A DNA stretch of 64,000 nt from Sthenelais limicola (Eukaryota > Annelida > Polychaeta > Phyllodocida > Sigalionidae). The notes under the pieces are model-generated. The model had not been told where the DNA came from. It saw only the letters and a program-made list of their open reading frames with translations, and made no database searches. Both the position numbers and the translations under genes were made by a program. The stretch covers positions 30,076,873-30,140,872 of the forward strand of contig OW804102.1 of the NCBI GenBank assembly GCA_942159475.1, written 5' to 3'. This document shows positions 21,680 to 33,240 of the stretch, piece after piece; within the stretch, counting starts at the first letter, position 1, and each line of letters opens with the position of its first letter.

Positions 21680-21790
21680 CAGTGAGGCCGGTCGCGGTGG
21701 GGTCAGGCCACCCAGGTCCATAGAGCGCGTAGCGGTAAGGTGGGCGCGAAGAGGACGTCGCGGTAAGGGATTGGCGCGACTAGGTATAGG
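21680..21790. other. GC- and CpG-rich patch, counterpart of 18770-18905
   Basis: Contains GGCCGGTCGCGGTGGGG, GCGCGTAGCGGTAAGG and CGTCGCGGTAAGGG. Read on the minus strand, it shares the CCTTACCGCG/ACCGCGAC vocabulary of the patch at 18770-18905. Confidence 0.55.
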
Positions 21791-22669
21791 ACCCGAAATG
21801 TTCAGTAAAATAATAAATGGTTTTAAGGTCTAGACATTGCACAGCTGAGCAATCCAGGAATACAAGACATTCTCACGAATTTACAGACATAGCAACGAGA
21901 AACTAGAAAAATGACAACGACTCCTACATAAAACATATATACCCACAAGGGAAACACAGGGAGGAAATAGGATGACACAAGGCAATGAGTGAGATAATGT
22001 GGGTGTGTATAGTGGAATGATAACTGGAGTATTAGTAGGCAGGATGGGGTGGTGAGAGCTGGCCCTGGGCATGGCCCTGGCCCTGGCCCTGCTATGTATG
22101 CAAGAGGTGAAGGCAGCTGCCGGCCATATTGACATGACAATTGCAGGTGTGCTCACTCACAGTATTCTAAACATTGTGTGCACTTTATATTTCCTCATCT
22201 CCTGTTTGTAATCACAGTAATTATATTTATCTACAGGTTATTTTTTTTTAAGGCTGACGAAAATAATATGGAGCAATCCAGGAGAAGTACCTGTATATAA
22301 AAAACAAAATAAACACGTTGTTAATTTAAGGTCTTAACTTAATAGTTTATTTTTATTTGAACGCACCGACGAGTATTTTTCAACTTATTGAACTCAGATC
22401 AGATAGAGTTACAGAAAAGACGGTTTATCCTACGTGGATGTGTTCACGGGATGTCTTTGTCCATAAGATTCCAATACAGTTTAGGTTGCAACTTCTCATA
22501 CGGAAAACAATAAATGCCGTACACAATCGTTTCTTCATTATATACAAGTTTAAAGCTGCACTATCGGTCAGTGAGTTATGCTCAGTGCATATGTCCTAAA
22601 ATCTCCTTGAACTTGAAAAAAATAAAACCATGCTAATAACAAATCATCAACCCCCCTCCACCCACCCTT
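21791..22669. other. Unannotated stretch with a GGCCCT hexamer repeat
   Basis: Contains about four GGCCCT units at 22063-22092; the rest is unassigned. Arg/Ala- and Pro/Gly-rich minus-strand frames over the hexamer are low complexity. Confidence 0.45.
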
Positions 22670-23250
22670 ACATTCTCTATGGGTAAAAATAATCTCCAAA
22701 ACACCCACTTGTATACATATCTTGGGTTAAACATTGATGATAAACTCACGTTTTCTGATCATTTAAAAGCAACAGTTAACTTTGCAAAAACAAAGCTGAA
22801 ATCGCTCTCAAGGTTAAGTTACTGGTCCTATAAGGAAACGGTCACTATAGTTTGGCGCTGTATTCCTTAACAGGAAGGGGGGAAGGGGGAAGAGGGAAGG
22901 TGGGGAAAGACCCGATATTTTGGTAATTTAAGTATCATAAACGTGATTCTCAGATCAAATAAGCTAGCAAACGTTGACCAGGAACAAAGAAACCTAAAAC
23001 TTGGCCCCCTATCTGTGAGAAGAGAGTCTACTAGATATAGCTTTTCCTCAAAGTACAAACCATAACAACATTGATGTTAAGAAAAGGAATCTAAGAAGGT
23101 ACGAGGGTAGAAAAATGTTAAAAGTTGTTACACCTAAAACCGAAAAGGTTGGGAGATCATTGATATAGAGTCCCAGATTAGAGCATATAAATGTAAAACT
23201 AGGAAAGATTTCCATACTTTCCTGCGGACAGTGTATCTACAAGATTTATA
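22670..23250 (+). pseudogene. Decayed LINE reverse transcriptase, C-terminal part
   Basis: Plus-strand pieces in different frames, in family order: LYTYLGLNIDDKLTFSDHLK (about 22709-22768, the YLG block after the RT core), LGPLSVRRESTRYSFSSKYK (about 23000-23060), then GRKMLKVVTPKTEKVGRSLI (about 23108-23166) and YRVPD across a frameshift. These match the LPLxxRR... and R-rich ...YRxPxLWN blocks of APE LINEs. Stops and frameshifts between them show a pseudogene, facing opposite to the fragment at 20177-20885. Confidence 0.72.
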
Positions 23251-23926
23251 GAAGTATTGGTCAAGTTTAAGAACCCATAATGTTATATCAGTGATATGGG
23301 CTATTGACTATCTGATCGAAAATCCCTACTGTTGGGATAATCCCTATTATTGGGATATCTACAATTGCTTAAGCATTTATATAGCTGTTGCCATGGCTTT
23401 GTCCGTGCTAAAACAAACGAATATTCTATTCTTGTAACCCGGGAGTTAAATACTAATTTGTTATTGTATCTTAACTGCTAAGTTGTTACTACGATATTTT
23501 ATTAGAATTGTTGTACTTATTTTATTTTCAAATGGCACTTCTGGTAGATCTGTATATATCATATCATGTACGGAAGTTGTATTCTACGCCAAGATTTTTA
23601 TGCTAAATGATTTAGCTTGCCCACCTTTATTACATATGAACCATTAGATATACTTGATACATTATAATCTCCTGGTATTTCTGGTGATATTCCAGTCTTT
23701 CATACGTGTTTATACAATATGTTTTGATCAGTCCTGTCCAGAAAGCCACAAGCCTCGAGCGTTGCAGTTCACCGTATACTGTGACAAGCTTAACCACAAG
23801 GCTAAGACTAAGACTAAAATTGACTAAAAGAATCACCTGACCCCTAAAAGTTAAGGGGTCATTAGGGTTTTCTACTACATACTGTGATGCAAATAATGAT
23901 GATGGATTATTGATGGTTACTTTGTA
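23251..23926. other. Unannotated stretch
   Basis: Probably includes the 3' UTR of the decayed LINE. Imperfect direct repeat ATCCCTA-T-TTGGGATA near 23320-23358. Confidence 0.4.
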
Positions 23927-24148
23927 TGGGTCAGATTTATTGGCAGCTCTATACATTTAGTCAATTCTGCTAGACTAGGCAGCAATTTGGTCAATACTAG
24001 GTAAAGTCGAGTACATTTGGCATTGCATTGATTCTAGCAATATGTTTGGTTGGGTTGAACTGAATTTTGAACTTTATTTTCGTCTGCAATTTGGGTTATT
24101 TGAGAGAATTGGTGAAGGTGAATTGTACATTTTCTGTAGATTTGACCC
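23927..24148 (+). mobile_element. Family A MITE with GTAT target duplication
   Basis: GGGTCAGATTTATTGGCAGC at the left (TIR internally deleted) to GTAGATTTGACCC at the right. Flanked by GTAT on both sides (23924-23927 and 24149-24152). Confidence 0.92.
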
Positions 24149-24579
24149 GTATAGTGAATGATCTACATCAGCATCGCTTCTAGAGATCAAGGTTACACCT
24201 GCCCTATCTCACTACATCTGCCCCCTATCGTATTGTCCGTCACTGCCAACACTAGCCTCCCCGCCTTCCTGCCCCCAAACCTTCCTCATAATCGACTATA
24301 TGACCTCCTTTGAACCTGCCCCCACCCACGACATACACACTTACACCTATGTCCTTCTGTCTATGTCTTTTTCTTTTTGAACGATTGGATCTTTATTTCG
24401 GGTGCTAAACAAAGGAGGCATCTCATTTGCATTTAGATATGCATGGTGACGTTAATATATCAAGTTGTGTATTTTCTTGACCTTAATTTAAAAAATTGTC
24501 TTGCTATGCAACAAACATTCACGTTAAGGGGACACGGGAGGCACTTTATGGATAGAGGATATTGACCTTAACACATTCA
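24149..24579. other. Unannotated stretch
   Basis: C-rich first half (24190-24340), otherwise nothing recognised. Confidence 0.4.
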
Positions 24580-24815
24580 TGGGTCAGATTTTCAGAAGAT
24601 GTACAATTGGCTGCTGTACACATTTAGTCAATTCTGGTGAATTAGAATGAAGAATGGCTAATACTAGGTATATCTGAATATATTTGATATTGTCTTGATT
24701 CAAACAATCTGTTTGGTTATGTTGATCTGAGTTTTGACCCATATTTTTGTCTTAAATTTGGGTTTTTTGAGAGGATTGGTGAAAGTGAATTGTACATTTT
24801 CTTGCGATTTCACTC
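24580..24815 (+). mobile_element. Family A MITE with TCAT target duplication
   Basis: GGGTCAGATTTTCAGAAGAT to TTTTCTTGCGATTTCACTC, flanked by TCAT on both sides. Right TIR mutated. Confidence 0.9.
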
Positions 24816-24944
24816 TCATGCATTTTTGTTCGACTTTTCGACCTATAATACTTTAAACACTTATATTCTTTAGATTTTTTTCATGCATCATTACTTTATT
24901 CAGCCATACCACGCTTCCTTTAAAGCTTCATTTCGGTCTAAAGT

Positions 24945-25048
24945 TGCTTACCCCTCCCCTCCCCTCCCCCCGTCCCCCAGCCACCCACAATCACCCCACA
25001 GTCACCCCCTCCCCCAACCACTTTTCCCAACGCATCCCCAGCTCCCAG
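24945..25048. repeat. C-rich degenerate simple repeat
   Basis: CCCCTCCC and CCACCCACAATCACCCC-type units shortly downstream of a family A copy. Confidence 0.8.
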
Positions 25049-25355
25049 AGATGTACAGTAATTGCGGCACATCAGTCAAATTGAGTCCCTTGTGACGTCA
25101 GAAAGTGAGCAGACGAACAGAATGGAAGGGCGGTAAATAGAGATAAACGTCAGACGCTGAGGGTCACAAAAGGGTCATGATGAGGGTGGTCAGAATTATT
25201 GTACTGGACGCTAGGACTGGACAATAGACTTGCAGAGGGCTCTTGGTCAGCTTATTAACGCTCATGAATATTTAATTTGAGTGGGAGCGCCAGTATTGAG
25301 GAGGGAGATATGGTAATCTATTCCCTTCTCGCTTACAGCAATCGATTAGTATACG
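25049..25355. other. Unannotated stretch
   Basis: Nothing recognised. Confidence 0.4.
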
Positions 25356-25553
25356 TGGGTCAGATCATCAGAAAACGTAAAATCGTCTGCACCACACATT
25401 GAGCTATTACTACTAAATTCAAATAAAAATGATGAATAGTATGCATATCTGAGCAAATCCGGTAGTTATAGGTAATGTTGAACTGTATTATAAACCTAAT
25501 TTAAGTCTTGAATTAGGTTATTTGAGTGGATCGGTGAACGCAGATTGTACATT
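25356..25553 (+). mobile_element. Family A MITE, right end eroded
   Basis: GGGTCAGATCATCAGAAAAC, GATGAATAGTATGCATATCT, GTTGAACTGTATTATAAACC, TTATTTGAGTGGATCGGTGA, GCAGATTGTACATTA. The final GACCC is lost. Confidence 0.78.
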
Positions 25554-26110
25554 ACACATATAGGATATGTTGCCAAGAAATGTGTCATTTGTTACCTTTC
25601 AGACGTGCCCCAAAAAAGCATGTCATTGGATTAGGTTTTATTTCAGGGACCGCTGAAATTTACTCCTGTTCACTATAGAAGTCTGTTGGAAAAATGGATG
25701 TTTTCTGCATTTTCCCCAATATCAGACGATTGAATCATACAATTTTCTTCAAAATCTGCATATATATACATATCTGACACGTGATTCTACCCTCACAATT
25801 AAAAGAATAAGGGGTCATTGAACTAAAAAAAAGATATTCAGCTGAACTTGTATCATGATGAGTTTCCCCCCATTGAAACCAATAGTAAATGGAAATAAAC
25901 TTCACTCATCCCTAAAAGACAAAATAATATGATAACATCCTGGTTATTTTACTTTTTGTATTCCCCCGACCATGTTCCTTCTCAAGACGAAGATTGAAAA
26001 CAATATTGTGACTTCCATTATTTCATGCATTAGTTCCTTGAATTCCCGCTTCCTGCAGTGCTGATGACGCTGACATTACCTTTAACCTATATAATGATTT
26101 TTATTCCATC
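25554..26110 (+). mobile_element. Family J dispersed repeat, copy 1
   Basis: Shares GGGGTCA, ATTCA(G/A)CTGAA, ATG-TGAGTT, TTCTCAAGACGAAG(A/T)TTGAAAA, TTTCATGCATTAGTTCCTTG and A(A/C)TCCCGC-CTGCAG with 55420-55885. Left and right limits are not sharp; the clearest part is 25790-26090. Confidence 0.6.
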
Positions 26111-26197
26111 AAATACAGAAATGGGACATGACTTTTGCCAGGCAGGCCTTTCAGTCTGACCATAAACATCAGTCAAGAATATTTTTTACTTTGTGTT

Positions 26198-26497
26198 CCA
26201 TTCCACATCATCTAAAAGTCATTTGAACACAATTTTGGAGGATTTTGTTTAGTTGGTTTTACAACAGAGCTTCTAAGCTGACTCCATTTGTATTTGGAGG
26301 ACCCGCACAAACCCTTTCATCCGAAGACTTCACTTATTATCGCTCACCAGCGGTGTTATCTGCTCTGCTTATTCGGCTTCAAATTAATGTTTAGATATAT
26401 AACAACAGCTAAATATTGATAAATTCAGTCTTAAGTTATAATATGTGTAAAATTAAGGTAAGATTTGCTTTGTTGGAATAGCTGAGAATGCAGCTTT
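26198..26497 (-). mobile_element. Family D MITE
   Basis: CATCTAAAAGTCATTTGAAC, TTTGTATTTGGAGGACCCGC, GACTTCACTTATTATCGCTC and the terminal GGAATAGCTGAGAATGCAGC. Confidence 0.8.
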
Positions 26498-28410
26498 AAT
26501 TCAATTCTAACACTACATAATTATTTAGTATTGTATTTGTCACTGAGAATAATCCTACAAACTGTATTGAGATGTATAGTTCGATCACAGCTAACCTTTA
26601 ATAATGTAGAAAGAACAATGAGAGATAATAGTAGCCTGCATGCTCTTATGGTATTTTTAAAAGAAAGAAGAATACCACCAAAGTCAAGAGTGATGTAGCA
26701 ATATAGTCGCTCTAAGACAAACTTGTGTATATGCAGCATTGCTTTCGCATATTCAGGGATGCAGTATTCACCAGACTTGCATACTGAATTTGTAATATTT
26801 GAGATAAGTTGTTTTGTACGTCACCCATTGGTGATGGGCTTTTTGCAATATTTGCATTGTAGGCTCATAACTCCGTTGCACAGTGGTATTCTTATTTCGT
26901 TTTTCATATACTACACTAGTATTATATTCCTGTTTCTGAGGTAGTAAACCTGTAATCGTAAACCTTTTCTGACAGTATAGTGTATTGTGTAAATATAAAA
27001 TTTAAATGTTTGATTCAATATCTGTTATTGCATTATGGTCAACACTGAGAATAGTGCAAATTGTGTACAATATCGTGGTTAATAAAAACCCTTTTCATCA
27101 ATTAGGTCATTTAATAGACGCTCACACATGCTTTACCCAATTAATTAGAAATAATCTCTCCAGCATTTAGGAGAGAGAAACAAGAAACACTATAACTTTG
27201 ATTTCCATCGATTCATGAGTATTATATGGAAAGAAAATAATTATCAAGGTTGGAAAGAAGGCGTACCAAGACCACATATATATGAGTATTCTATTTATGA
27301 ATACCTCCATGGCAGAATTATTCTTGGGTTGCTTTTCTGACACAGACATTTAATGACCCCAGTGGGGCAATGTATGAGTGGCCGAGGTTATGACATGCCA
27401 TGACCTTCAGCCTTATCACCAGGGTAAATAACGCGCCTATATCACTCATATTAGTATAGCCTTTCTACCTTCCCCTTTCTAATTAATAGTTGTGTGTTCT
27501 ACCGACACACAAATAATTATGCCCCTATTCTTGATTACTATAGCTTAGGAGTTGAATATGAACGAAAGGTATTTTATTTGATTATCATTTTTTTCACTGA
27601 AGTTACATTTTTTTTCTGTTTCGTAAACTACCTGGCTTCCAATGTTAGACATGGAATGTTTATGGTAACCTTTTCTATTTTCTATTTTCTCTGACGTCTT
27701 TTGAGTATACAATCGACTAATTAACGGTTCATTTATTGTTTCTTGCACAGTGCACAGTTGTAAGTACCAAAGAAGAACTAAAAACCTCCCTTTTGAGCCT
27801 TCTTCTATTGCGGTTAACAACTGAATAAAATATTTTCTAAATCTAAATTGCAAATAGTTATGTCCCATTGTAATATTTTCCTGATATAAAAAGAATACCC
27901 CCCCCCCCCCACCCGCCCAGAGAATCAACAACTTAATAGCCCCTAAGATACAACAGGAGAGTATCCATGCTTGTTCCATATTGTTATAGAAGTAACAACC
28001 ACACCCATGTTTGCATGATATTTTGAGTAAACTTAGAGTAGTTTATCAGCAGTGCCAGTCTTGTACATCTCCTTGGTGGTAGCCCTAACACTAGAAACTA
28101 TCTAGCTATAATCAAATCTCTAATAATTCCTCTCCACCTTTTCTATTTGAAATTAAAACCCAAAGTTATTGTATCATATTACGCAATGAATAGAATATGT
28201 AATAAAAAATGAGCAAATATTTCCCTTCGTACTACATTTCTTATTAGATTTACCCTTGAATACCTGACCATGACATGTACAATATGAAAGTGTACTAAAA
28301 AAACATGTCCTTAACAATGGAAACTTGAGGGAGAATTTTACTGAGCTTCCAGAAGAGTAGGTAGTGACATGGATGGCATTTCTGATTGATTGGCTTGTCA
28401 ATAGAGATTG
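26498..28410. other. Unannotated AT-rich stretch
   Basis: About 1.9 kb with no family copy or gene recognised. A C run lies at 27899-27911. Minus-strand frame 27545-27979 (144 codons) contains the C run and shows no domain. Confidence 0.4.
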
Positions 28411-28475
28411 CCTATCTCGGTATGATACCCCCCTCTACGGCAAGAGGAGAGGAAGATAGCTCTACCACTGTACCA
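28411..28475 (-). other. Possible tRNA-derived SINE head
   Basis: Read on the minus strand, GGTACAGTGGTAGAGC resembles a tRNA A box. About 40 bp on, GGGTATCATACCGAG is a poor B box. No cloverleaf or CCA end; too weak to call a tRNA. Confidence 0.25.
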
Positions 28476-28572
28476 GTCTGACTTACATGGTCAGCCCTTG
28501 TCTTATCTATTGCTGTATAGATTTCTATATCCTCCAGTAGGTTGAGAGCTGTGAGATATGTCTAAGGGTATA

Positions 28573-28806
28573 TGGGTCAGACTTTCAGAAAATGTACAAA
28601 TGGCAGCTATACACATATCGTAAATTTTGCTAAATTAGGCTGAAATCTGGCCAATACTAGTATATAGGCAAATTCGAGAAATATTTTGGATTGCAGTGAT
28701 TCTAGCAATCTGTTTGGTTATGTTGAACTTTATTTTTGTCTGAAATTTGGGTTATTTGAGAGGATTGGTGAAGGGGAATTGTACATTTTTATGAAAATCT
28801 AACCCA
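28573..28806 (+). mobile_element. Family A MITE with ATAT target duplication
   Basis: GGGTCAGACTTTCAGAAAAT to ATGAAAATCTAACCC, flanked by ATAT on both sides. A 370-bp purine repeat starts about 30 bp downstream. Confidence 0.92.
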
Positions 28807-28837
28807 TATGTATGTGTGTGTTTGTATATGAACACTG

Positions 28838-29215
28838 TGCAGAGAGAGAGGGAGAGAGGAGAGAGGAGAGAAGAGGAGTGGAGTGAGAGATGAATGAGAG
28901 TAGAGAGAGGAGAGGGAGTAAAGAGAAGATAGGAGACAAAGTGGAACGGGAGAGTGTGAGAGAGAAGGGGAGAGAGAAGGGGAGAGAGAACGGAGGGGGG
29001 ACAGGAGAGAGAGGAGAGAGAGGAGAGAGAGGAGAGAGAGGAGAGAGAGGAGCAAGTATAGGGAGATAGGAAAGAGGCGGAGGGAGGGAAAGTAGGGAGA
29101 GGAGAGAGGGGAAAGGGAAAGAGAGAGGGGAGAAAGGAGAGTGGGGGAATAAAGAGAGCGAGAAAGAGAAAGAGGTGAGAGGAAGGAGAGAGGGAGAGTA
29201 GAGACTAGGGCTAAA
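28838..29215. repeat. GAGAGG-type polypurine tract
   Basis: About 375 bp of almost only G and A on the plus strand, with GAGAGAGGA periodicity near 29000-29050. The Leu/Ser-rich minus-strand frames over it are artefacts. Confidence 0.95.
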
Positions 29216-29249
29216 GAGGCTCAACTGGGAGATACAGACAATGGAAACG

Positions 29250-29316
29250 ATACAAATAGATAGATACATACATAGATACATACATGTATACATAGATACA
29301 TACATAGGTGGATCGA
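29250..29316. repeat. GATA/CATA microsatellite
   Basis: Imperfect GATACATA and CATAGATA units. Confidence 0.85.
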
Positions 29317-30578
29317 TACTTATAAATATCACAGGAAAAGTTAGATGGATAGACAAAAAAGCAAATATTGAAGTAGCTACATCGATCGATGGGAAATAGC
29401 TCACTCACTCTTCCAGGCTCCCATGCCTAGCCCCTCATGCAATAATTTGTTGAATAGAATTTAAAGACTGCTGTCCTGAATTGTGAGGTCAAAAGTATTT
29501 CCGCTGCTGGTATATGATGTCTATGTATGCACACAAAACATCAGGAAATTGAGAGGTAAAATATTGAAGCAAGTATAGGGGAGACTTGTAGTCATCTGAG
29601 AGAAAAATCTTCAAGAGAAAGAGGAATGAAGGAGAGATGATTTATTTTGATAAATTTTGAAGAAAGATTAAATTCCTTAATAAACCAGGTCAGTTTCTGC
29701 AGAGATTTTATTTAAGAGATTGTCATGTCCTGACAGGTTTTGGCGCAATGTAGCCTTTTTAAAGAAATCTTTAAAATAATCTGAATGCACAGATGAGGAA
29801 CAAACCAAGTATCCACACTATATTAATTGTAGATTTACGACATTCTGCACAAAGTTATGAAAGGCTTTTTACTGGCTGCATGTACAGGGCTCTAACTTTC
29901 AGGGTGGCTTACATAGATCTCAAGTGATGTTACCTGGGTATTGTTTTCCCCAAAATATATTTTCCAAGGAAATGATTTTGAAGCAATTTCAATGTGATTC
30001 CATTCAGAGTGCACATGGTTTGACCCACTTACGGCATCTCGGCTTTAGACTCTGTGCACACACAGCCGATTTGCCTTACGATTGCCCCCCGATTTGGGTC
30101 TCCCGATGAATCCTAGGATTTAATTTCCAATACTGGATCATGTCATTTCAAAAACATAAACCAGGATTTGTAATCAAGTCATATAGTACTAATATAATTC
30201 TTGCGCCATGCCCCATTTGGATTTAAAGGCTTGGAAGTCTGTCATAGCCTATTAAGTATGGAGCCGGTGGGACATTAGTATGTTGGTGCGCTCCATATGT
30301 AACTTATGGATGTGCCTCATCACTGTCACATTGCCATTCAGATGGAACAGCTATTACTGTCACTCATCACTCTTGCTGTCACACCACGACAATCTGCTAT
30401 GTTTCACTCACACCACTAGTGTCTGGAGTGTAATTATTGTCTCATCAACTCATCTATCAATAGTTTCTACAGTGTCTGTAGGCAAGAGTTTCATAGAGGG
30501 AGTTCAGTAGATGGGCAAGAATATCATCAGTTTTGTCTACTATAATATATTATATACTCAGGAGAGAGCTTTTTTCTC
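29317..30578. other. Unannotated stretch
   Basis: About 1.25 kb without gene or family copy. Confidence 0.4.
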
Positions 30579-30672
30579 AGTCTAGACTCGGAGTTGAGAG
30601 ACTCCCTTAACTGAGGGAAAGCCTCTCGCTCCAAACTGCAAAATACCATTAGAACGCCTACTCCAGGGCCAG
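30579..30672 (+). mobile_element. Family G fragment, left half
   Basis: GTCTAGACTCGGAGTTGAGA, GGAAAGCCTCTCGCTCCAAA and CTGCAAAATACCATTAGAAC match the G copy at 57145. It stops at a B fragment. Confidence 0.65.
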
Positions 30673-30681
30673 GATATGTGT

Positions 30682-30755
30682 GTGTCAGATTTGAACTGAA
30701 TCCATCCCAGCATGCACAGTGATGGATGTGACGTGAGATATGCAAATCCCCTATT
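30682..30755 (-). mobile_element. Family B end fragment
   Basis: GTCAGATTTGAACTGAATCC, CCCAGCATGCACAGTGATGG and GATATGCAAATCCCCTATT: the last 74 bp of a minus-orientation B copy, joined to the G fragment. Confidence 0.8.
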
Positions 30756-31132
30756 GGATTCAGTCATGGGTGCTACATTCATTTGATCAACCTGTTTACA
30801 CTTGTTTTCAAACCGATGGAGAAGGAAGAGGGAGGCATGAGCATAAAGCTGGATTAACTATCCATATTATCCACTATATGTGCGGGGTACTTCTGTAATT
30901 AGACTATAAATCATCCGTCCTCCCAGCAGAGAAATTATTCACCAGACTAGCATCCAGAGAGTTCAGGGTCCCTGGGAGAGACGATGGCGATGCTCAAATA
31001 AGGGAGAGTCCAAAAGAACATAATATGTATGGAATATTTGATTTTTGTTGTTGGGGCTCCACTGAAACTGAATTTAGTAGATTTTAGAGTGAAACACATA
31101 AATGGTCCCTCAGAATTAATTACAAGGTTGAT
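30756..31132. other. Unannotated stretch
   Basis: Nothing recognised. Confidence 0.4.
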
Positions 31133-31366
31133 GGATGGAATCGTCAGAAAATGTACAATTCGCGTTCTCCAATTGTCTCAAATAATCCAAATTTAAGACA
31201 AACGTGAGGTTCAAAATTCAGTACAACGTAACCAAACAGACAGTTTGACTCAAGGCTATATCAAATATACTCAGATATAACAAGTGTTTATCATTTTTCA
31301 CCCTTATTTAGCAAAATTGACTAATTTGTAGATCTGACGATTGCACATTTTCTGAAGATCTGACCC
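31133..31366 (-). mobile_element. Family A MITE
   Basis: TCGTCAGAAAATGTACAATT, TCCAATTGTCTCAAATAATC, GTACAACGTAACCAAACAGA and TTTCTGAAGATCTGACCC. Left terminal GGGTCAG mutated. Confidence 0.85.
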
Positions 31367-31650
31367 TAATAAGGTATATAGTTAGAATAGCATATATATG
31401 CACCCTTCATATATAAAATTTAAGATCGTCTGGTTTATCTTTTTTTCAAATAGCGAATTGATGTTTCCTCTTACACCAGGGAAGTCCTACAAACCTTATG
31501 GGGAGGAATTGCATTCCTTGAAATGTAAAGTAATTTTGTCGACGTCCAACAAGGGTAATAGTCCTTTCCTGATGATGATATATTAATAAATTATTGGGTT
31601 TTTTTAAAGAGCAGATGATGACTGTATTCATCAGTATAGATTTATATAAA

Positions 31651-31661
31651 GGGGGGGGGGC
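31651..31661. repeat. Poly-G run
   Basis: Ten consecutive G at the edge of a family F fragment. Confidence 0.8.
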
Positions 31662-31772
31662 TCTAGTGGCTGCGGTAAGCTCTGAGGTAAGCCTTGCAAT
31701 ACTAAAATCAGGGAATTCTATTTATATGCAGTCCAAGCCAAGTCTTTGAATTGGTCCGCAGCCAGTGGAGAC
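31662..31772. mobile_element. Family F foldback, internally short copy
   Basis: CTAGTGGCTGCGGTAAGCTC, TAAGCCTTGC at the left and TCCGCAGCCAGTGGAGAC at the right are the two inverted ends of family F (see 56419-56630), with only about 50 bp between. It directly abuts a family D copy. Confidence 0.75.
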
Positions 31773-31987
31773 TGTAATAAGTGAAGCCACCACAGGATAG
31801 GATTTTGGCGGGCCTCCAAAATATAATTGTGGACTTTTATGAAGCCCTGTAGCTGAAACAACCATTCGAATAACATCGTCCAAAGTTTTTGGTCAACTGA
31901 CGTTTAAATGGATGGGCCAAACATGGACTAAAACGTAAAAAGAAAATCATTAGCTTTTGACTGATATGACCTGAGAGTGCATCTTTA
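31773..31987 (+). mobile_element. Family D MITE, left-truncated at a family F element
   Basis: TGTAATAAGTGAAGCCACCA, TGGACTTTTATGAAGCCCTG, TTTGGTCAACTGACGTTTAA and CTGATATGACCTGAGAGTGC. Begins exactly where the F element ends. Confidence 0.78.
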
Positions 31988-32484
31988 GGACATACTTTAT
32001 CTTTTTTCGATGAAAGAGAAACGTGGCTTATAATTAAATATATCACTCCCTAACACTCCAGATCTGTGTTGATGTATAAGAAACATTTTAACAAAAGTGG
32101 CACTTTTTTCCATGGTTAAGATAGTATTATCAAATCTTAAGCCAAATTACTGATTGCAAATTAAACCAAGGCTAAAGAATGCTAAGGTAGATACTATCAG
32201 GAAATAAAGTAGTCTCATCTATCAAACAACAGACCTTCCTTATTTAGATTTGAATATATTAAGTAACATGAGTTCTGAGTTGTATTATTGTTGCTCTGCA
32301 TGAAGGCTACCCACCCCTCATAAATATTGGTCCATTCAAATATATCTCCACAACCACACGCACTGTAATACAGGCTAACTCTCCAGCATTACATCCAACC
32401 ATAAACAAGATAAGGGAGGAGGTGGTGGTGCTTTCACCCTCCCCCTCTGTCTATCTATCCCCTGCCCTGACCACCACAAACATA
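31988..32484. other. Unannotated stretch
   Basis: Nothing recognised. Confidence 0.4.
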
Positions 32485-32713
32485 TGGGTCAGAAAATGTA
32501 CAATTGACAGCTGTACACATTTAGTAAATTATGATAAAATAGGCTGCAATTTGGTCACTACTGGGCTAATTCAATTATATTTGGCATTGCATTGACTCTA
32601 GCAATCTGGTTGGTTAGGTTGAACGGTATTTTGAAGTTTATTTTCGTCTGAAATTTGGGTTATTTGAGAAGATTGGCGAAGTTGAATTGTACATTTTCTG
32701 AAATTCTGACCCA
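32485..32713 (+). mobile_element. Family A MITE adjoining an ACC repeat
   Basis: GGGTCAGAAAATGTACAATT (TIR with a 7-bp deletion) to TTCTGAAATTCTGACCC. The ACC-rich tract begins at the very next bases. Confidence 0.9.
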
Positions 32714-33240
32714 CATCCACCAACACATCCACCATTTACTGCTCAACCCCAACTCTTCTTCCACCACTGCAACCGCTTCCTCCCCAACCAACACCCACTC
32801 TGCTACCAACACCATCTCCTCCAACAACACCACACAAAGTACTCCTCCAGTAACACCACATAACCCACACCCATTTCTCCAATAGCTGCTCATCCTCCAC
32901 CACCACTATATTAGAATATACCACCACTTCTATCACCACCACCTTCTTCTCTGATACCACCACCACCACCAGATCATGAATGGCCACCACAACATCCACC
33001 ACCACTACCTCTGACACCACCAACACCTCGACCAACACCTCCAGCTCTGACTCCACCATCACCACTACCTCTGACTCCACCACCTCCACCACCTCCACCA
33101 CCACTTCCACCACCACTACCTCTACTACCACTTCCTTTACCACCTCTTCATCTGCCACCACCTCCCCCACCACATCCACCTCCCCCACCACTACTTCCTT
33201 CAACACCAGTACCTCCATTATCACTTTCTCCACCACCTTT
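32713..33240. repeat. ACC/CCA-rich degenerate minisatellite
   Basis: About 530 bp of CCACCAC, CTACCTCTGACTCCACC and ACCACCTCC words. The Thr/Ser-rich and Val/Glu-rich frames on either strand are artefacts. The segment at about 32927-32983 recurs at 36735-36830. Confidence 0.93.

Noticed and set aside
28411..28475. tRNA gene
   Set aside because: Only an A-box-like segment; no acceptable B box or cloverleaf.
28799..29404. 201-codon minus-strand frame
   Set aside because: Complement of the GAGAGG tract at 28838-29215.
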